From assembly GCA_026874595.1 (NCBI GenBank), contig CM049318.1, positions 13,249,241-13,313,240 of the forward strand: a stretch of 64,000 nt of DNA. Reading direction: 5' to 3'. This DNA comes from Sipunculus nudus. Taxonomy: Eukaryota; Annelida; Sipuncula; Golfingiida; Sipunculidae. A model generated the notes under the pieces. It searched no databases. It was not told where the DNA came from and saw nothing but the letters and a program-made list of their open reading frames with translations. The translations under genes and the position numbers were made by a program. Positions 1 to 12,399 of the stretch are shown here, in pieces; the stretch's first letter is position 1; the number at the start of each line of letters is the position of its first letter.

Positions 1-843
1 ATTTGTATATAACAAAGCATGTTACACTGTCATGGTAGACCGGCCTAGCCCTCTTTAGTGTTGAGCATTGGGTATGCTAAAAGTGACACATCTGTGCTTA
101 CGGTGACACATCTGTGCTTACAGTGACACTTTAAAAATCTTGCGATATATTCCGCAAAACAAAAATTGACGATATTTACACGAATGTCCACTTAACACCC
201 AGACCTTTTTAAGGTAGAAAGTCCCAACTGGTTGCTTTTAGAGGCACTGAATAAGCATTCAGTAATAAAGTTGTATGTATCTCAAAATGTCTCCACTTTT
301 TGTTGAAAGGGAACAAACAAAAATTGAACAGATCATTGTTAGGTGGTGCAAAATGTACAGATTTTCATTGCATTGTATAGCCTTTGATAACTTCTTAATC
401 CTTGCTTTCATCACACCTCGTCATATCTGAACTGAAATTTGAATTCTTTGATATCTGCATAGTTGCCTAGGTGGGACGGCTGGCGACTATATGGCTTGGA
501 TAGGGATACAGGGATAAGGTTTCAATACATAACTGTATATAGATTAATGGACAATTATGTGTATAGATTATTGAACATTTTGTGCAATCAAGTGTAGGTA
601 ATATTCAGATCCTAGTATATACAACAGGTTACACTGGAGCCTCACAATTAACTGTTGGCTGAGGGGATTTTTTTATCAGTTGCTTTCATAAATGTTATCT
701 TTCTTACTAATTATGTTTTACTGAAGATGTATCCCACTCTGGTGTTACTCGCTTTCTATGGTCTTCTGTTTCTTGTCACTCAATTAACTTTCTGTTGAGT
801 TTCGCTTTTCTTCCCTGTTGCTTCTATAACACCACTGTATTTA

Positions 844-874
<31 letters not shown>

Positions 875-1780
875 TCACACACATTTTCTAACATTACACC
901 GAATCAGATCTAACATTAACCTAAGATTTAATGGTACACTTCAGTAATTATTTATTTCATACTATTCCAATATGGCCTGGTCCATGGCATAATTTTCTCC
1001 ACTGGTCAAAGGAAAGCCAGTTATCTTATTAACAAAACCTAATTAATAGCAGACATGTTATCACCTGCGTATAATGGTTCATCCTTGAATAGAAACTGAT
1101 TCTAAATATCACGGTACCTTGTGCTTATGTATATATATATATTTCTCTGACTTGGTACATAGCGAAGGGATTTAAGTGCCATTTGCCTTAACATCCGGAT
1201 AAAAACCTGGATCTGTTGTGTCTTTCGTCAATGAATGCGCTTTTACACATATCGAACTTTGTTTTTTCTGTGTGAATGAATCAAGTCTGCGTATGAGTGT
1301 GTTAAAGTGATATATATACTGTTGCCCATCAAGTATATCAAATACTGTCATCACTTAAAAATATGCACAAAACTCTTCTTTATGAAATGACGTCACAAGC
1401 AAAATACATGGGGTGTCCATACCCTCCCCATTAAATGTAATGGGGCACGGTGAATTGTTCATCTGTGTCACAAACACTGTTGTCCTTTTAAACACATGTA
1501 TAATCGTTTCCAATTATAAACATAGTATTTTTATTTTTCTAATATGGTATGACTGTTCTGAAATATATATAAAAAGTGCTTAAATTATGCTTCATTGATT
1601 GGTCGAATAAAGAAACACTATAATTCACACCGACCTCCTTCATTACATATATATTTTGTCGAGAAAACCACAAATGTGACATTCTTTTCACATGTAGAGC
1701 AGTGTTGTGACGACACAAGCACTTCTGTAAATGTTTTTTTCGGCCAGGGTCAAAGTACAGATCCTCATTCTCTAGATCAA
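1..1780. other. AT-rich intergenic stretch
   Basis: No supported gene. Near 82-128 a 20-bp unit containing ACATCTGTGCTTAC is repeated about twice. A CT-rich microsatellite lies at about 844-876 and a short TA run near 1129-1141. The remaining open frames are short and show no recognisable motif. Confidence 0.6.
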
Positions 1781-1784
1781 AGTG

Positions 1785-2490
1785 CAAGTCCTAAGTGTCA
1801 GTGAGCCATTCTCATTCTCCGAGTCCGAGTGCAAGTCTCACTCTCCCTGCTAGTGTGCCATACGTTATTCTCCAAGTCAGTAAGTCCCTTCGCTCCAGGT
1901 CAGGTCAGATTACAAGTCCTCACTCTTCCAAACTCTCAGTGTCAAGAGTGCAAGTCCTCATTAAAGGCCAAAGTGCAATTCCTAACTGTCCGTGTCAGAC
2001 TCCATTTTTTCAACATCTCGAGGTGACAGTGTAAGTCCTCATTTAATAGTTCAGAGTACAATTTCTTATTTCCGGGTAAAAAGCAAGTCCCATCTCAACT
2101 TATCAGAGTGCAAGTCCTTATATTCCCATTTTAAGGTCAGTCTCCCAATCTCTCTAGTTCAGAATGCACGTTCTCACTCTTTCAATCTGTGTAAAGGTCA
2201 GAGTGCAAGTCCGCACTCCTCATGTCAGAGTCCCCATTTTTTCAGTCTCGCGGGGTTCAAGTCCTCATTCTCTGTTTCGGAGTAAAAGTTCTCATTCTCC
2301 AGACCAAAATTCATTTCTCAAGTCTTCTAGCCAGAGGGTAAGTCCCCCAATCTGTCGAGTTCACGGTGCAAGTCCTTACTCTCCTAGTCTTTTTTCAGGT
2401 CAAAAGAGAAGTTCTTACTCTCCGAATCAGAGTGCAAGACCCCACCCTCCTGGTCATGGTGCGAGTTCATGTCCTTACTTTCACTGACTT
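1785..2490 (+). repeat. Degenerate short-motif repeat array
   Basis: About fifteen diverged copies of a motif like CAGAGTGCAAGTCCTCACTC recur at irregular spacing of roughly 25-50 bp (for example near 1786, 1827, 1950, 2081, 2109, 2205, 2369, 2433). All forward frames read as Ser/Pro/His-rich peptides because of the repeat. I treat it as a decayed minisatellite and not as a gene. A disordered repeat protein is the alternative, but no frame stays open across the array. Confidence 0.6.
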
Positions 2491-2499
2491 GAAAACAGG

Positions 2500-3160
2500 G
2501 ATTTTGTTGGAGTTTGAGTAAACGTCTATCTAAACGTAATCCAAAGTAATTACTGAATGAGTTCAAGTCAACATTATATGTCTCAGTATGGTATTTGTCC
2601 CATGAACTAATACATGTAAGATCCATTGCCTGTCGTAAGTACTTCAAATAAATCAACTCGACCAGTCAAATTGGTTAAATATACAACAAATTTGTTCATC
2701 TCCTTGTTAACCAATAAAAAATGGCCTAGAAAACTATCTGGTTCGGTTGCTGTTTTATATAGTGTTGGTAGTAAAATTCCGGAAACTGTCTGGTATACTT
2801 TAAAGCTAAGTGAGTTTACTCTACACACAAAAAAATACTGAATTAGCTTACCTGAAGGTACATGTCAATTGAGAGCAAACCGATACACGTAACTCATTCA
2901 GTTATCCTCCTCTGTGTGTGTGTGTGTGTGTGTGCCATGATCCATATAATTCAAGTTTACATTTTGACTGTAGAATATCTTGCGTCAGGCTCAAACGAAT
3001 ATTTCTAACCGAGAACTCGAGTCCGAAATCGAGCCGGCCTTCATTTTTATATGTGTAAGCAAATAACCATATAGTCATTAATTATGCCGTAAATTTCATT
3101 TGTTTCATATAGTTTATAAGGAAGATGTTCCTTATTTTATATTTATTTTTTATTTTATTT
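2500..3160. other. Intergenic, no gene seen
   Basis: AT-rich sequence with a (TG)n tract at about 2914-2933. The short ORFs here have no recognisable similarity or motif. Confidence 0.5.
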
Positions 3161-3164
3161 AAGT

Positions 3165-3795
3165 ATATAAAAGTGTCATATTCACTGTATTAAATACAAT
3201 AGCTCTAAGGCACTGTACACAGTAAAATACATTAAGATGATTAAAAAAGAATTTCAGAGGCAGATAATACAGTTAAAATGACTAAAAAATTTATATATAG
3301 AAAACTTAATAATCGAGAATCCAAACAAAGTGGATGATAACGGCTAATAATATGCCAACTGGAAAAGGTGTGTTTTCAGTAGTCTTTCGAAACACGGAAC
3401 ACTTGAAGCATCCTTGATGCGCTGAAGAAGATTATTCCAGAGGATAGCGGAGGAGTATCTAAATGATCTTGTTCCGTGCTGTGTCCTGGCCCTCAGCACC
3501 TCGAGGAGAGATTTATTGGCTGACCTTAGTGCACGCACCAGGGGATACTCCTTAATCATATCAGCGAGGTATGAAGGTGCTAAGCCAAGGAGGGCTTTGT
3601 TGGTAAGCAACAGTGTTTTAAAACAAGGTGTGTACTCCACCGGCAGCCAATGTAGCTCCATAAGTACCGGTTTGGTGTGAGCTCGCCGCTAGGTGAGTGT
3701 GATAAGCCGAGCAGCACAATTTTGAAGGCGCTGCGGCCTGCCAGTCTGAGCATGGGTGATGCCATACAGAGGCGAATTTGGTATAATCCATTCGC
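3165..3795 (-). pseudogene. CR1/L2-type LINE, 3' end of reverse transcriptase ORF
   Basis: The minus strand encodes the typical C-terminal block of non-LTR retrotransposon ORF2 proteins. An open segment (3661 to 3344) carries LHWLPVE, ALLGLAPSYLADMI, an LRSANKSLLEVLRAR-like stretch, LWNNLL and a final LLKTHLF. Upstream, in the same frame but interrupted by a stop, the sequence reads like RLQNCAARLI, the usual preceding block. About 180 bp of AT-rich 3' UTR follows down to about 3165. Only the 3' end of the element is present, and the catalytic YADD region is missing. This is the common outcome of 5'-truncated insertion by target-primed reverse transcription. The clade (CR1, L2 or Rex1-like) is inferred from motif style only. 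Confidence 0.85.
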
Positions 3796-4209
3796 GGCTT
3801 GCACCATCATTTGCATGCATTTTCTTCACACTAAAGAGTCGTGGCCCTTTTTTTTAATTCATTATCCTGTATTCGAGAGGCGCATGGATAAAAAAAACAG
3901 AAAAACAAACGTTAACGTTCATTTTTTGTGTAAAACTTTTCACCATACTTGTTCCATGATATATTGTAATCATGGTAAAGAATACTCGAATCCGATCCCT
4001 GCTATGTCTATCAAGCGCACTAGTCCAGAATTTGCTACCCGATTCAGACAAAATTTGGCGGTCATGAAAGGCTTTTCACTGACAGCCTCCACCATCTGAC
4101 CATGAACGCCATCTTTGTCCGTCCAATGATAACTGTTTCTTTTGTCGCACAGAGATGTCGCCTGTGATCGGAGACGGATCGATGATATACGTCCGCAGTT
4201 ATCACAGTT

Positions 4210-4294
4210 GCTCGAATGGCACAATCGGTTAGCGCGCCGTACTTGTAAGCTGTTATGGCATGCGGAGGTTGTGAGTTCGATCCTCACCTGAATC
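4210..4294 (+). pseudogene. tRNA-Ile(UAU)-derived pseudogene
   Basis: This copy closely matches the tRNA-Ile gene at 5445: same D-arm, same T-arm (GTGAG TTCGATC CTCAC), same short intron position. The acceptor arms (GCTCGAA at the 5' side, CTGAATC at the 3' side) no longer pair well, and the anticodon triplet reads TGT where the intact copy has TAT. It is therefore probably non-functional as tRNA. Its 3' flank matches the flank of the other copy for about 150-200 bp, so a larger module was duplicated. Confidence 0.75.
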
Positions 4295-4399
4295 AAAATT
4301 TTTATAGCCAGTAGGACACCGACTTCCATAATGATGACTAATGAAAGCCATTGCGCATGTGTCGCAATGATCCACGTCGGACGTTTTCATGTGCCTTTC

Positions 4400-5440
4400 T
4401 TATTCATGCGTGATTTTGTTTATAGTTTAATAAGTGATAATATAACTGATTTCCAGAACATAGTAATGGTTCACCATTAATATGTTGATTACCCGAATAC
4501 CACATGACCAATCAGAGACTGTTCTTTGTAGTCAAGAGTGAAGAATAAATACTTTGTGTTGTCTCCTCAAATATAAATGCAGTGTCCAGTCACACCTTAT
4601 GAACTGTCATCAAGTAAATGAGAATAGAATCGTTCTGTTCAGTTCTTCAGAAATGTCACTCTCCGGACTGTTAAAGTTCACTGTGATTTATCACTATGAG
4701 TTTAATGTCATACAAATTATTATTTATACATGTATACGTAATGCATAATTTATCATGACATTTGCTAATGTTTATCCTGAAAAGCGTTATTTTGTTAATA
4801 TAAGACCAACAACGCCCTCTACATTTTATTATATTTCACGGAAATTTACTTGTATTTCTTTCCTTCATAAGCTACAGTAACCCTGTCGGTATCTCTGTAG
4901 TGGGTTTATGTTATGTCCTTAAACCTTGTATTAACATTCACCAAAAACATTTTTTTCAAAGTAACAAGACTAAATTTAACTCACTACGGTATTATTTTCA
5001 TTTAACGTAGTTTTCATTTAAATTTTAGAAAGAAAATACAACAGTCGTGTCATTTATTCAGATCTAGTTACGGCATTATCTTAAAATTAAGTCTACCTTT
5101 GAACTGCATCCGTCAAAGTAGAGGAGTCAATTCTACATATTTCTATCACCATCAAATTAAAATTATGTAAAAAAATCACACATATATTCCTTTAATGCTG
5201 CAGATCTGTAACAATAACGGGCCACAGTTTTTTTTTCAAGAATATTACTACAAGTTATTCAATTTCACTTCATTTGTCCATTCTGAGAACAAAATCATAA
5301 AAAAAGCAGAAACTTCAAAATGATTCATGCACACTGTGCACTTACCTTTTCATTTCCCGGACACAGATGGCGCTGCTCTGCAAGGTATATGTTCGGTCCC
5401 TCAAGTGAAATCTTATTCATTCTACTTTAATGTCACGTTC
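4400..5440. other. AT-rich spacer between tRNA modules
   Basis: No supported gene. The first part (to about 4440) is the duplicated 3' flank of the tRNA pseudogene. The rest is AT-rich with no recognised element. Confidence 0.5.
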
Positions 5441-5444
5441 AGTT

Positions 5445-5531
5445 GCTCCAGTGGCACAATCGGTTAGCGCGCCGTACTTATAATCAGTTATGAGGCATGC
5501 GGAGGTTGTGAGTTCGATCCTCACCTGGAGC
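5445..5531 (+). tRNA. tRNA-Ile(UAU), intron-containing
   Basis: The gene decodes AUA codons. The acceptor stem GCTCCAG (5445-5451) pairs perfectly with CTGGAGC (5525-5531). The anticodon stem CCGTA (5472-5476) pairs with TGCGG (5498-5502). The anticodon TAT is at 5479-5481, followed by A37, a 14-nt intron at 5483-5496 and base 38 at 5497. The T-arm is GTGAG TTCGATC CTCAC. The B box (GTTCGATCC) is canonical. tRNA-Ile(UAU) genes commonly carry an intron after position 37, which supports the identification. The D-stem has one A-C mismatch (GCAC with GCGC). The 3' flank is shared with the pseudogene at 4210, so a SINE founded on this tRNA is a less likely alternative. Confidence 0.9.
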
Positions 5532-5735
5532 CCGGTTTTTAATGCCAGTAAAGCCCTATCCTTCATCATGATGATTAATGAAAATCAGGACGCAATAATC
5601 CACGTCGGGCGTACTCACGCACATTCCTCTCGTGTATTTCGGCATCATGGAAGTTAAAGAAAGAGTTATCGATGAGAACTGCTCAATTATTATTCATGTG
5701 TGACTAATTTTTTTTTTAATTTAAGTAGTGAAACC
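5532..5735 (+). repeat. Duplicated 3' flank of the tRNA-Ile module
   Basis: Shares interrupted similarity with 4295-4440, including AATGATGA/CATGATGA, a TCCACGTCGG block and TTATTCATG(C/T)GTGA. The duplication therefore included the tRNA plus about 150-250 bp downstream. Confidence 0.6.
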
Positions 5736-5847
5736 TTGAAAAGTCAAAGGATATAACTGGCTAGAATAATATGAAGGATTTACCAGTGGCATGTTGATCA
5801 TCAGATGCCGACTGCCAGTAGGAAGTTCAGAAATATGAACTCTCTCC

Positions 5848-5848
<1 letters not shown>

Positions 5849-5892
<44 letters not shown>

Positions 5893-5901
5893 CGTGCGTG
5901 C
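5849..5901. repeat. (TG)n/(TGCG)n microsatellite
   Basis: Continuous GT repeat ending in TGCG units. It is responsible for the His/Thr and Val/Cys frames around it. Confidence 0.95.
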
Positions 5902-5909
5902 TTACAAAC

Positions 5910-7540
5910 GTGTTCGAGGATGATGAAGACCTTCAGCGCTCGCTTAGGGGTTGACAAGTACCTTTGGCGCAAGTCTATTGGGTTCATTTTAGCCAAGGGA
6001 TTTTTTTTTTATTTATTTTATCTCAACTGACTAAAAATAAATTATCGTATCACCCTTCTTATCTAATGTCGGCTGTTATCCCTCTGTTAACAGGGCACAA
6101 ATTCTTATGCTATGACCCAATAACTTCTGAGGTAAAGGGAGCCAATCACCAATCTGACCTATAAAAACTAGAGGTAATCCATGCATTGGAGCATTTATAA
6201 GAAAGAAATAGGCCTGGACACGTGGATATCACCGCACACAGGCTGCTTGTTTTGTTTAAAACAACGTATTTAAAATATGTGGGTGCCCGCCAAAATAAAT
6301 AAAATCAACAAGGGCATCTGGCGGAAAGTGTTTTCCCCGTTTGACAACACTATTGTGTTTACAGGCACATTGTTGATAACACAACTTCATACATCCTGCA
6401 CGGAGGCATTCTTAGAATTTTTCATTATCAGAATTACCCTTAGATCATTAATATATACACAGAAAAAAACAGAAATCACATAAATTCTTTTTCCAAAGGT
6501 GGGTGACCAGGCAGATTTATACCATGTTTTAATTGATTTACATGTATATCATTTATGATTCAGATAGGTTGACTAACGAAAATCTGAGCTAAAATCATCG
6601 ACCTTCGTACAAAGTCTGTCCTTTCGTTAGAGGTTTTAATGTGTGTATTATCGCATCATAGAAGTTCATTCTACCTGAATATATAAAAGTTTTCCAGCAA
6701 AAACATATCTCTAGTTCACCTTTTTTACGTTGCAATGGTTCTGTGTGTGCGAAAAGACAGTTTACCTGTATCTGTTTTCATAACAAGAGTGCGGGATCCG
6801 ATTTTGCGCACGCGCATCAATTCCCATACAAGGAGGAAAAATTGGAAGAAGAAACGCGGAAGATATCGGGTGGAAGCTTGAAAAATCTTCATTTGAGAAG
6901 TTGCGCGGTTCGGCCACCAGGTGGCATAATGTTTATGTTTTCGCCGCTGATCACATGGCGCACACTACAACACACTAAGTGGTATGTACAGGAGTAAGCA
7001 AGCAGGTTAAGCACGAACTAAGCAGTTTCCGTTATATTATAAAGTAATTATCATAAAGTATTCCCACGTTTAACTGTTCACAAGCTTAACATGAAATGGT
7101 GTAAATAAATCCTAAGATTGGATGATAGAAATATGTAATAGAAAAAGTAATAGAAAATTATAGGTTTTCAAAGTAAAAGTAATAGACAATATATTTTAAT
7201 CTGTAAAAGTAATTGTAATAGGACCCCAAGTAATAGAATAATAGCTTTTTCTGTTCTATTGCAACCCTTGACCAAAACAGGTGAGGAATGGTGTATTTGT
7301 ATGGTTATATTGAAACACGGTATTTATATCTATAGGGCTCAAGTTGCAGCTGGATAGTGTCATGGTCCAGTGGGCACTGGGCACCAGGCGTTGGCTTTAG
7401 GTGATAACCAATTATATAAACCATGGGTCTGTTTGTAGTTTCAATTACTTGGCTCTGTCAGTAAACATTTGACCAGTGCTTGGCCAGTTTACACATTATG
7501 TGGGAAAACTTATTGTCAGCGGAGGCTAGACAGGTCTGCC
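5910..7540. other. Intergenic stretch, no firm gene
   Basis: Nothing is firmly recognisable. A CCAAT motif (6142) lies 18 bp upstream of TATAAAA (6160-6166), but no convincing ORF follows. Around 6780-6960 there is a GC-richer patch with a GCGCACGCGCA palindrome-like motif, and an 84-codon frame (6743-6997) crosses it. No known domain is visible, so a promoter-like CpG patch and a chance ORF are both possible. Confidence 0.35.
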
Positions 7541-7569
7541 GATATTAGATATTATTTAGAGGTTGACAG

Positions 7570-8050
7570 TCTGATTGTTATGCGGTATCAATATAACGAT
7601 GTATCGATACATATCGATACACCATGTCGATACGGTACCGATATACACAAGCATGCTGTATCGTTGTATCGAGGAAACACAATGACTGCTAGCAAATATT
7701 GATGCAACCATGACTTAAAATAAAATCTTAATTATCTATATACGCTTTTGCTGTTTCATATTTGTTATGTCCGCCTTTAAGACTTACACAAGATCATATG
7801 TATTTTTGTATGATCGAATATTCAATAAAACAAAATAGAGATTTAAATACCCAATAGTCTACTCAGTACATTAGGTTGAGTAAAAGGGAGCATTTATAAA
7901 ATGAAAGATTGGTCATTCATTTGAAATTAATGCCTCCCAACCCCGTTTATGCGAACACAGCAGCAATGTCGAGGTTATAGTGCTACCAACACATGGCTCG
8001 TCCAGCAAGTGAGAACAAAATAAGGAAATGTCATCCTGAAATTGTGTGTG

Positions 8051-8106
<56 letters not shown>

Positions 8107-8245
8107 ATCTCTTTATTTAAGAAAACGTTATCCACAGAAAATAATACGCAAAGAAAAAGGAAACGTATCGTCCATATGTATCGGATATCGGTTTAAGTGT
8201 CTCGCTATACGTAGCGTACCTGACCGATACCCAGCCCTACTTATA
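7570..8245. mobile_element. Possible hAT-like MITE remnant
   Basis: The right edge reads ACCGATACCCAGCCCTAC (ends about 8243). Its reverse complement starts GTAGGGCTGGGTATCGGT, a style of terminus common in non-autonomous hAT elements. Repeated TATCGATA/GATACGGTACCGATA motifs at 7580-7675 look like related internal sequence. No matching left terminus or target duplication was found, so the element is truncated or the call is wrong. Confidence 0.3.
8053..8103. repeat. (TA)n microsatellite
   Basis: Uninterrupted TA dinucleotides inside the possible MITE; these generate the Tyr-Ile frames seen here. Confidence 0.97.
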
Positions 8246-8719
8246 GTCATAACCTCTGATGATTTAATTAGTGGTGCAGAATGCGGTTTTTTAACTGTTT
8301 GATGTTTGCCCTGTTATTAATCAGGGAGGACAAATTGCGCATAACAACAGATCTTGAACCTGTTCATGCTACACTCAGAAGTGACGATGAAGGGATCTTA
8401 AGCTGTGTACACATTGATCCGTTTTTCCGGCAACGACGATCCGGCAACTACATTGCGGCAACGGCAAAAAATGGCTGTATGAAAATTCATTTAAGTGTTC
8501 ATATGCGAACGGTGCGGCAACGAAAATGCGGTACGACTATCCGGATATTTTTCTAATCGGTATGTCAGGGATTTTTTGCCATTGCCGGACATAATCGTAC
8601 GACTCCATTCCCATACAATGGCGTCATTACTACAATGCAGGGGCATTCTCTCCAAGCACTGTAGTTGTAAGAACACTAAGATGCTCCGAAAAGACAAAAT
8701 GTCGGCTAAATGAGTAAAA

Positions 8720-9860
8720 ACGGTAAGGTAGAACACTTTTGTCTAGATACACGATAATAAAATCTAAATAACTATTGATTTTATAAAGTTTTTTTTTAAA
8801 TAAATTCCAATACGTTATTTTTTGTCATCGTCCTTGATTAATAAAACTGGACCCAGTACAATAATTGACTTCTACATCTTGGCAGCACAATAATTTAAGG
8901 TTAAGCCAATACCTAGAAGGATATCTTCGCCTTGGAGACCCATCGTGTTAAACAACATATATCCGATTTAGGTGTACACCCAAATTTCTACATAGCTTTT
9001 TGATCATATACAAAGCTTTTTTTTTATTACCGTCCAAAATGGACACTCCAAAAATCAATGTCAATATATGCTGCGAGAGCCTATTCTATGAGTATGGTTT
9101 CGCCGCCGCCGCCGCAATTATTTTTGATAGGAGGAAATGAGTTAAATCTCTAACATTTGAATATATATTAAGTTTCCTTGATTCTTTTATGCCGTACATA
9201 TTTTTTAAATAAATAAGTTAAAATAAGAAATCTGAATTACAACTTATTGAATTTTATATTATTATATTATATACATAAAATTTATCTAATTATAACATCA
9301 TATAAAAATTAAATCTGCGATAAATTCATATATTGTTTTCCAGAAGAAGCTTATTGTGTTCGTCAAAAGAGGGCGCTGGAAACAGTCATCCTGATGCGCT
9401 TATCTCCGAACAGGGGCGACATGTAATGGGCATTTCATAAAACATCCCGCAGGGTCAAGATCTATTGTGATGGGCTTATACATAGTGATACCTGTTTCCG
9501 TCATCAATCCGTCCGAACATTAATAGGGAAGAATCCAACGATCAAAGTCACATTTTTTTTTTTTAATTAGAATTCCATAAGCTGTATAAAGTTTGATAGC
9601 AACGCTGACCCTTAGTCACTCTAGCGTAATTGAATTATTCTTTCCTGAAATTTAAATAACACAAATGCAGAATCCCAGCACAGCGAGATATACTCGTTTA
9701 TATAGTAGCGTACGAGACACGTGACCCGTCACGCGCGGTGTTTCCTGGTTGTTGTCTTTTTAGATTAAAACAATACGTCAAGCCGCATCAAATTGTTCTG
9801 CAATAACAGTGCTCGGTAGGATTAAAACCGCCTCAAACAATCAGCCGGTTACAAACAATA
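8720..9860. other. AT-rich intergenic stretch
   Basis: No supported gene. Contains a short (GCC)n run near 9103-9114 and long A/T tracts. Confidence 0.5.
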
Positions 9861-9868
9861 GGGAGAGA

Positions 9869-10346
<478 letters not shown>

Positions 10347-10349
10347 GGG

Positions 10350-11160
10350 GGAGATCTGTGCGGGGAACGCCAGTCGATATCGGGGACGGTTTTCACTCGC
10401 AACAATGGGGCGGACAGTTACAGGACCGGACAATTTGTTCGTTATAGCGGGGTGTCCGAGGGAGTCGGGCCCACGAGATCCGGCTGCGGCCACATGTATT
10501 TTTCATCTAATATTTGATCTTACATAGATGTTATATGTGAATATAATTTATTGCTACCGGTTGTTGTGTTTTATCTTTTTATTTTGGAATGAGGCTTTTA
10601 ATATTAGCTGGAACATGATCATTATTACTTTTGAGAAAAAAATATTCTAACCTTGACTGACATCGTCTCGACGTTAACATATCTGCACTGGGACCGTAAT
10701 TTCTTTTAATAACTCACTCTCTCCGTGAAATTAAAAGAATCGCTTATGGAATAAATTTATTTCTGACACCTCGTTCAAGTTTTGTGTAACCGCTTTCGAG
10801 ATCGTTAGCAAATATGATTAAAAAATGCATGATATCATATACGCCGTATGATTAGTATATGTGGGACTAATTCACGTGATGCAAATGTTACAGGATCGGG
10901 GATTGGTTGATATCGAGGTCATGAGCGGAGAAATAAAGAGTGAGAGGTTCCAATGGGTTAAGCTTATAACTAGCAATCTCACGTTGTATACGCATAGATA
11001 CAAATACGTCATTAACCTGGGCCTCTGACAGTATAATGTGGTCCAAATTTAGAATAGTATGTAGCTTCACTAAACGCTCTGTACAATAGAAACTCCGTGA
11101 ATTCCGTCATTTTTCCGGGCACTGTTATCAATAAACTTACGAAGTCCCTCTGCACCACAG
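10350..11160. other. Intergenic stretch
   Basis: A GC-richer patch at 10350-10500 has open frames but no recognisable domain. The rest is AT-rich with no element recognised. Confidence 0.45.
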
Positions 11161-11169
11161 GGTCTTGAG

Positions 11170-11440
11170 ACCGCAGGCTGACACCCCCCCCCCCCCCCCC
11201 CCCGCTTGTGACCTCCGTCTGGAATCAGCCTGTGACCTCCGGAGTCCGCCTGTGATCTCCGGAGTAAGCCTGCATGGTATCCGCTTTGGACCGGAGTCCG
11301 CCTGTGATCTCCAGAGTCCGCCTTCATGGTATCCGCTTTGGACCGGAGTCCGCCTGTGAACTCCGGAGTCCGCCTGCATGGTATCTGCTTTGGACCGGGG
11401 TCCGCCTGTGATATCCGGAGTCCGCCTGCATCACAGGGGC
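11170..11440. repeat. 54-bp minisatellite with poly-C tract
   Basis: A unit containing CATGGTATCCGCTTTGGACC recurs at about 11272, 11326 and 11380, a 54-bp period. Between these lie shorter GGAGTCCGCCTGTGA blocks. A poly-C run of roughly 20 bases lies at about 11184-11203. A 160-codon minus-strand frame spans the array but is explained by the repeat. Confidence 0.85.
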
Positions 11441-11758
11441 TTGTCACAGAAGACTGGGAAAATAATATCCTGGAATTTTGAGCCACAAAACCCCAAGAAT
11501 AAGCAATACAACCAATTGTGACGTATACAGCTCCTTGACTACTTAATAACAACTTGTTTATTCATTATTTATTTCATTATATGGCTGGCCTGCGTGTGCA
11601 CAAAGCCAGGTGCTATTGTTTATACACGTCATGTCTGCTATCTGACTGGCCCCTGATGTGGTTTTGCATCACCCCCCCCCCCCCCCGTCTATACTTTTCT
11701 GTTGCTAGGTGTAGGTACAGGGACATGTACCCTTTATTATGTACCTCCAATTTATCAG

Positions 11759-11955
11759 GCTAGCCTAACAACTAAGTATATGTACATCTGCAGATTTCCA
11801 TTCTGGTTTCGGACTACGTGACAGGCCAGTATCACACGTTTCCTCTCATACTTATTTATACAGCTAGCCTAACAACTAAGTATATGTACATCTGCAGATT
11901 TCCATTCTGGTTTCGGACTACGTGACAGGCCAGTATCACACGTTTCCTCTCATTT
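11759..11955. repeat. 104-bp tandem duplication
   Basis: The sequence from 11759 is repeated from 11863 with essentially no change until about 11955. The high identity implies a recent duplication. Confidence 0.95.
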
Positions 11956-11959
11956 TATA

Positions 11960-12290
11960 TCCTGGTGTTAACTAGGCCGGTGACTACTGCACCGGCGGGT
12001 ACTGAGTGTGTAATCGTCCCCATTGCTGGGTCGTACCACCGAGGATGACACTCTCATTTGTGAGTGAAACACGGCCGTTGGGCATTAAGCCTGCAGAGCG
12101 CTCACCCTGGATTGGGGCCGACCGTGAAAAATTTCACCGCCTTGGCTGAGATTCGAACTCACGATGTCCCGGCTTTGAATCCTGTACGCTATCCATGAGC
12201 CACAGAAGTCGGTATCCCAGGAAAGCTCGCCTGCTATAACTCCCCTACGTGCATACCATTTGAACAAGGGCTCAACTCACCATGCATCAC
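11960..12290 (-). mobile_element. SINE-like element with tRNA-like head
   Basis: On the minus strand a Pol III A-box-like TGGCTCATGG (12202-12193) is followed about 33 bp later by a B-box-like GAGTTCGAATC (12160-12150). A non-tRNA body with CpG-rich sequence follows to about 11960. That order and spacing fit a tRNA-derived SINE. No second copy was found in the window, so repeat status is unproven. A decayed tRNA gene is the alternative. Confidence 0.45.
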
Positions 12291-12399
12291 TGACAGGCAA
12301 CCTACCTCATTTTTGTTCCTCCAGCCATGACAAAATTAAGATAATTCAACAGTTCTAACAGATATGTTAAGGACGTTTATCTAAAAAAAGCTTATCCAT

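Noticed and set aside
6142-6166. CCAAT plus TATAAAA promoter-like pair
   Set aside because: No convincing transcript or ORF downstream; both motifs are easy to find in AT-rich DNA.
8618-8713. 31-codon frame starting ATGGCGTCATTACTACAATG, resembling a mitochondrial targeting peptide
   Set aside because: Ends in TGA before any usable in-frame splice donor; no continuing exon identified.
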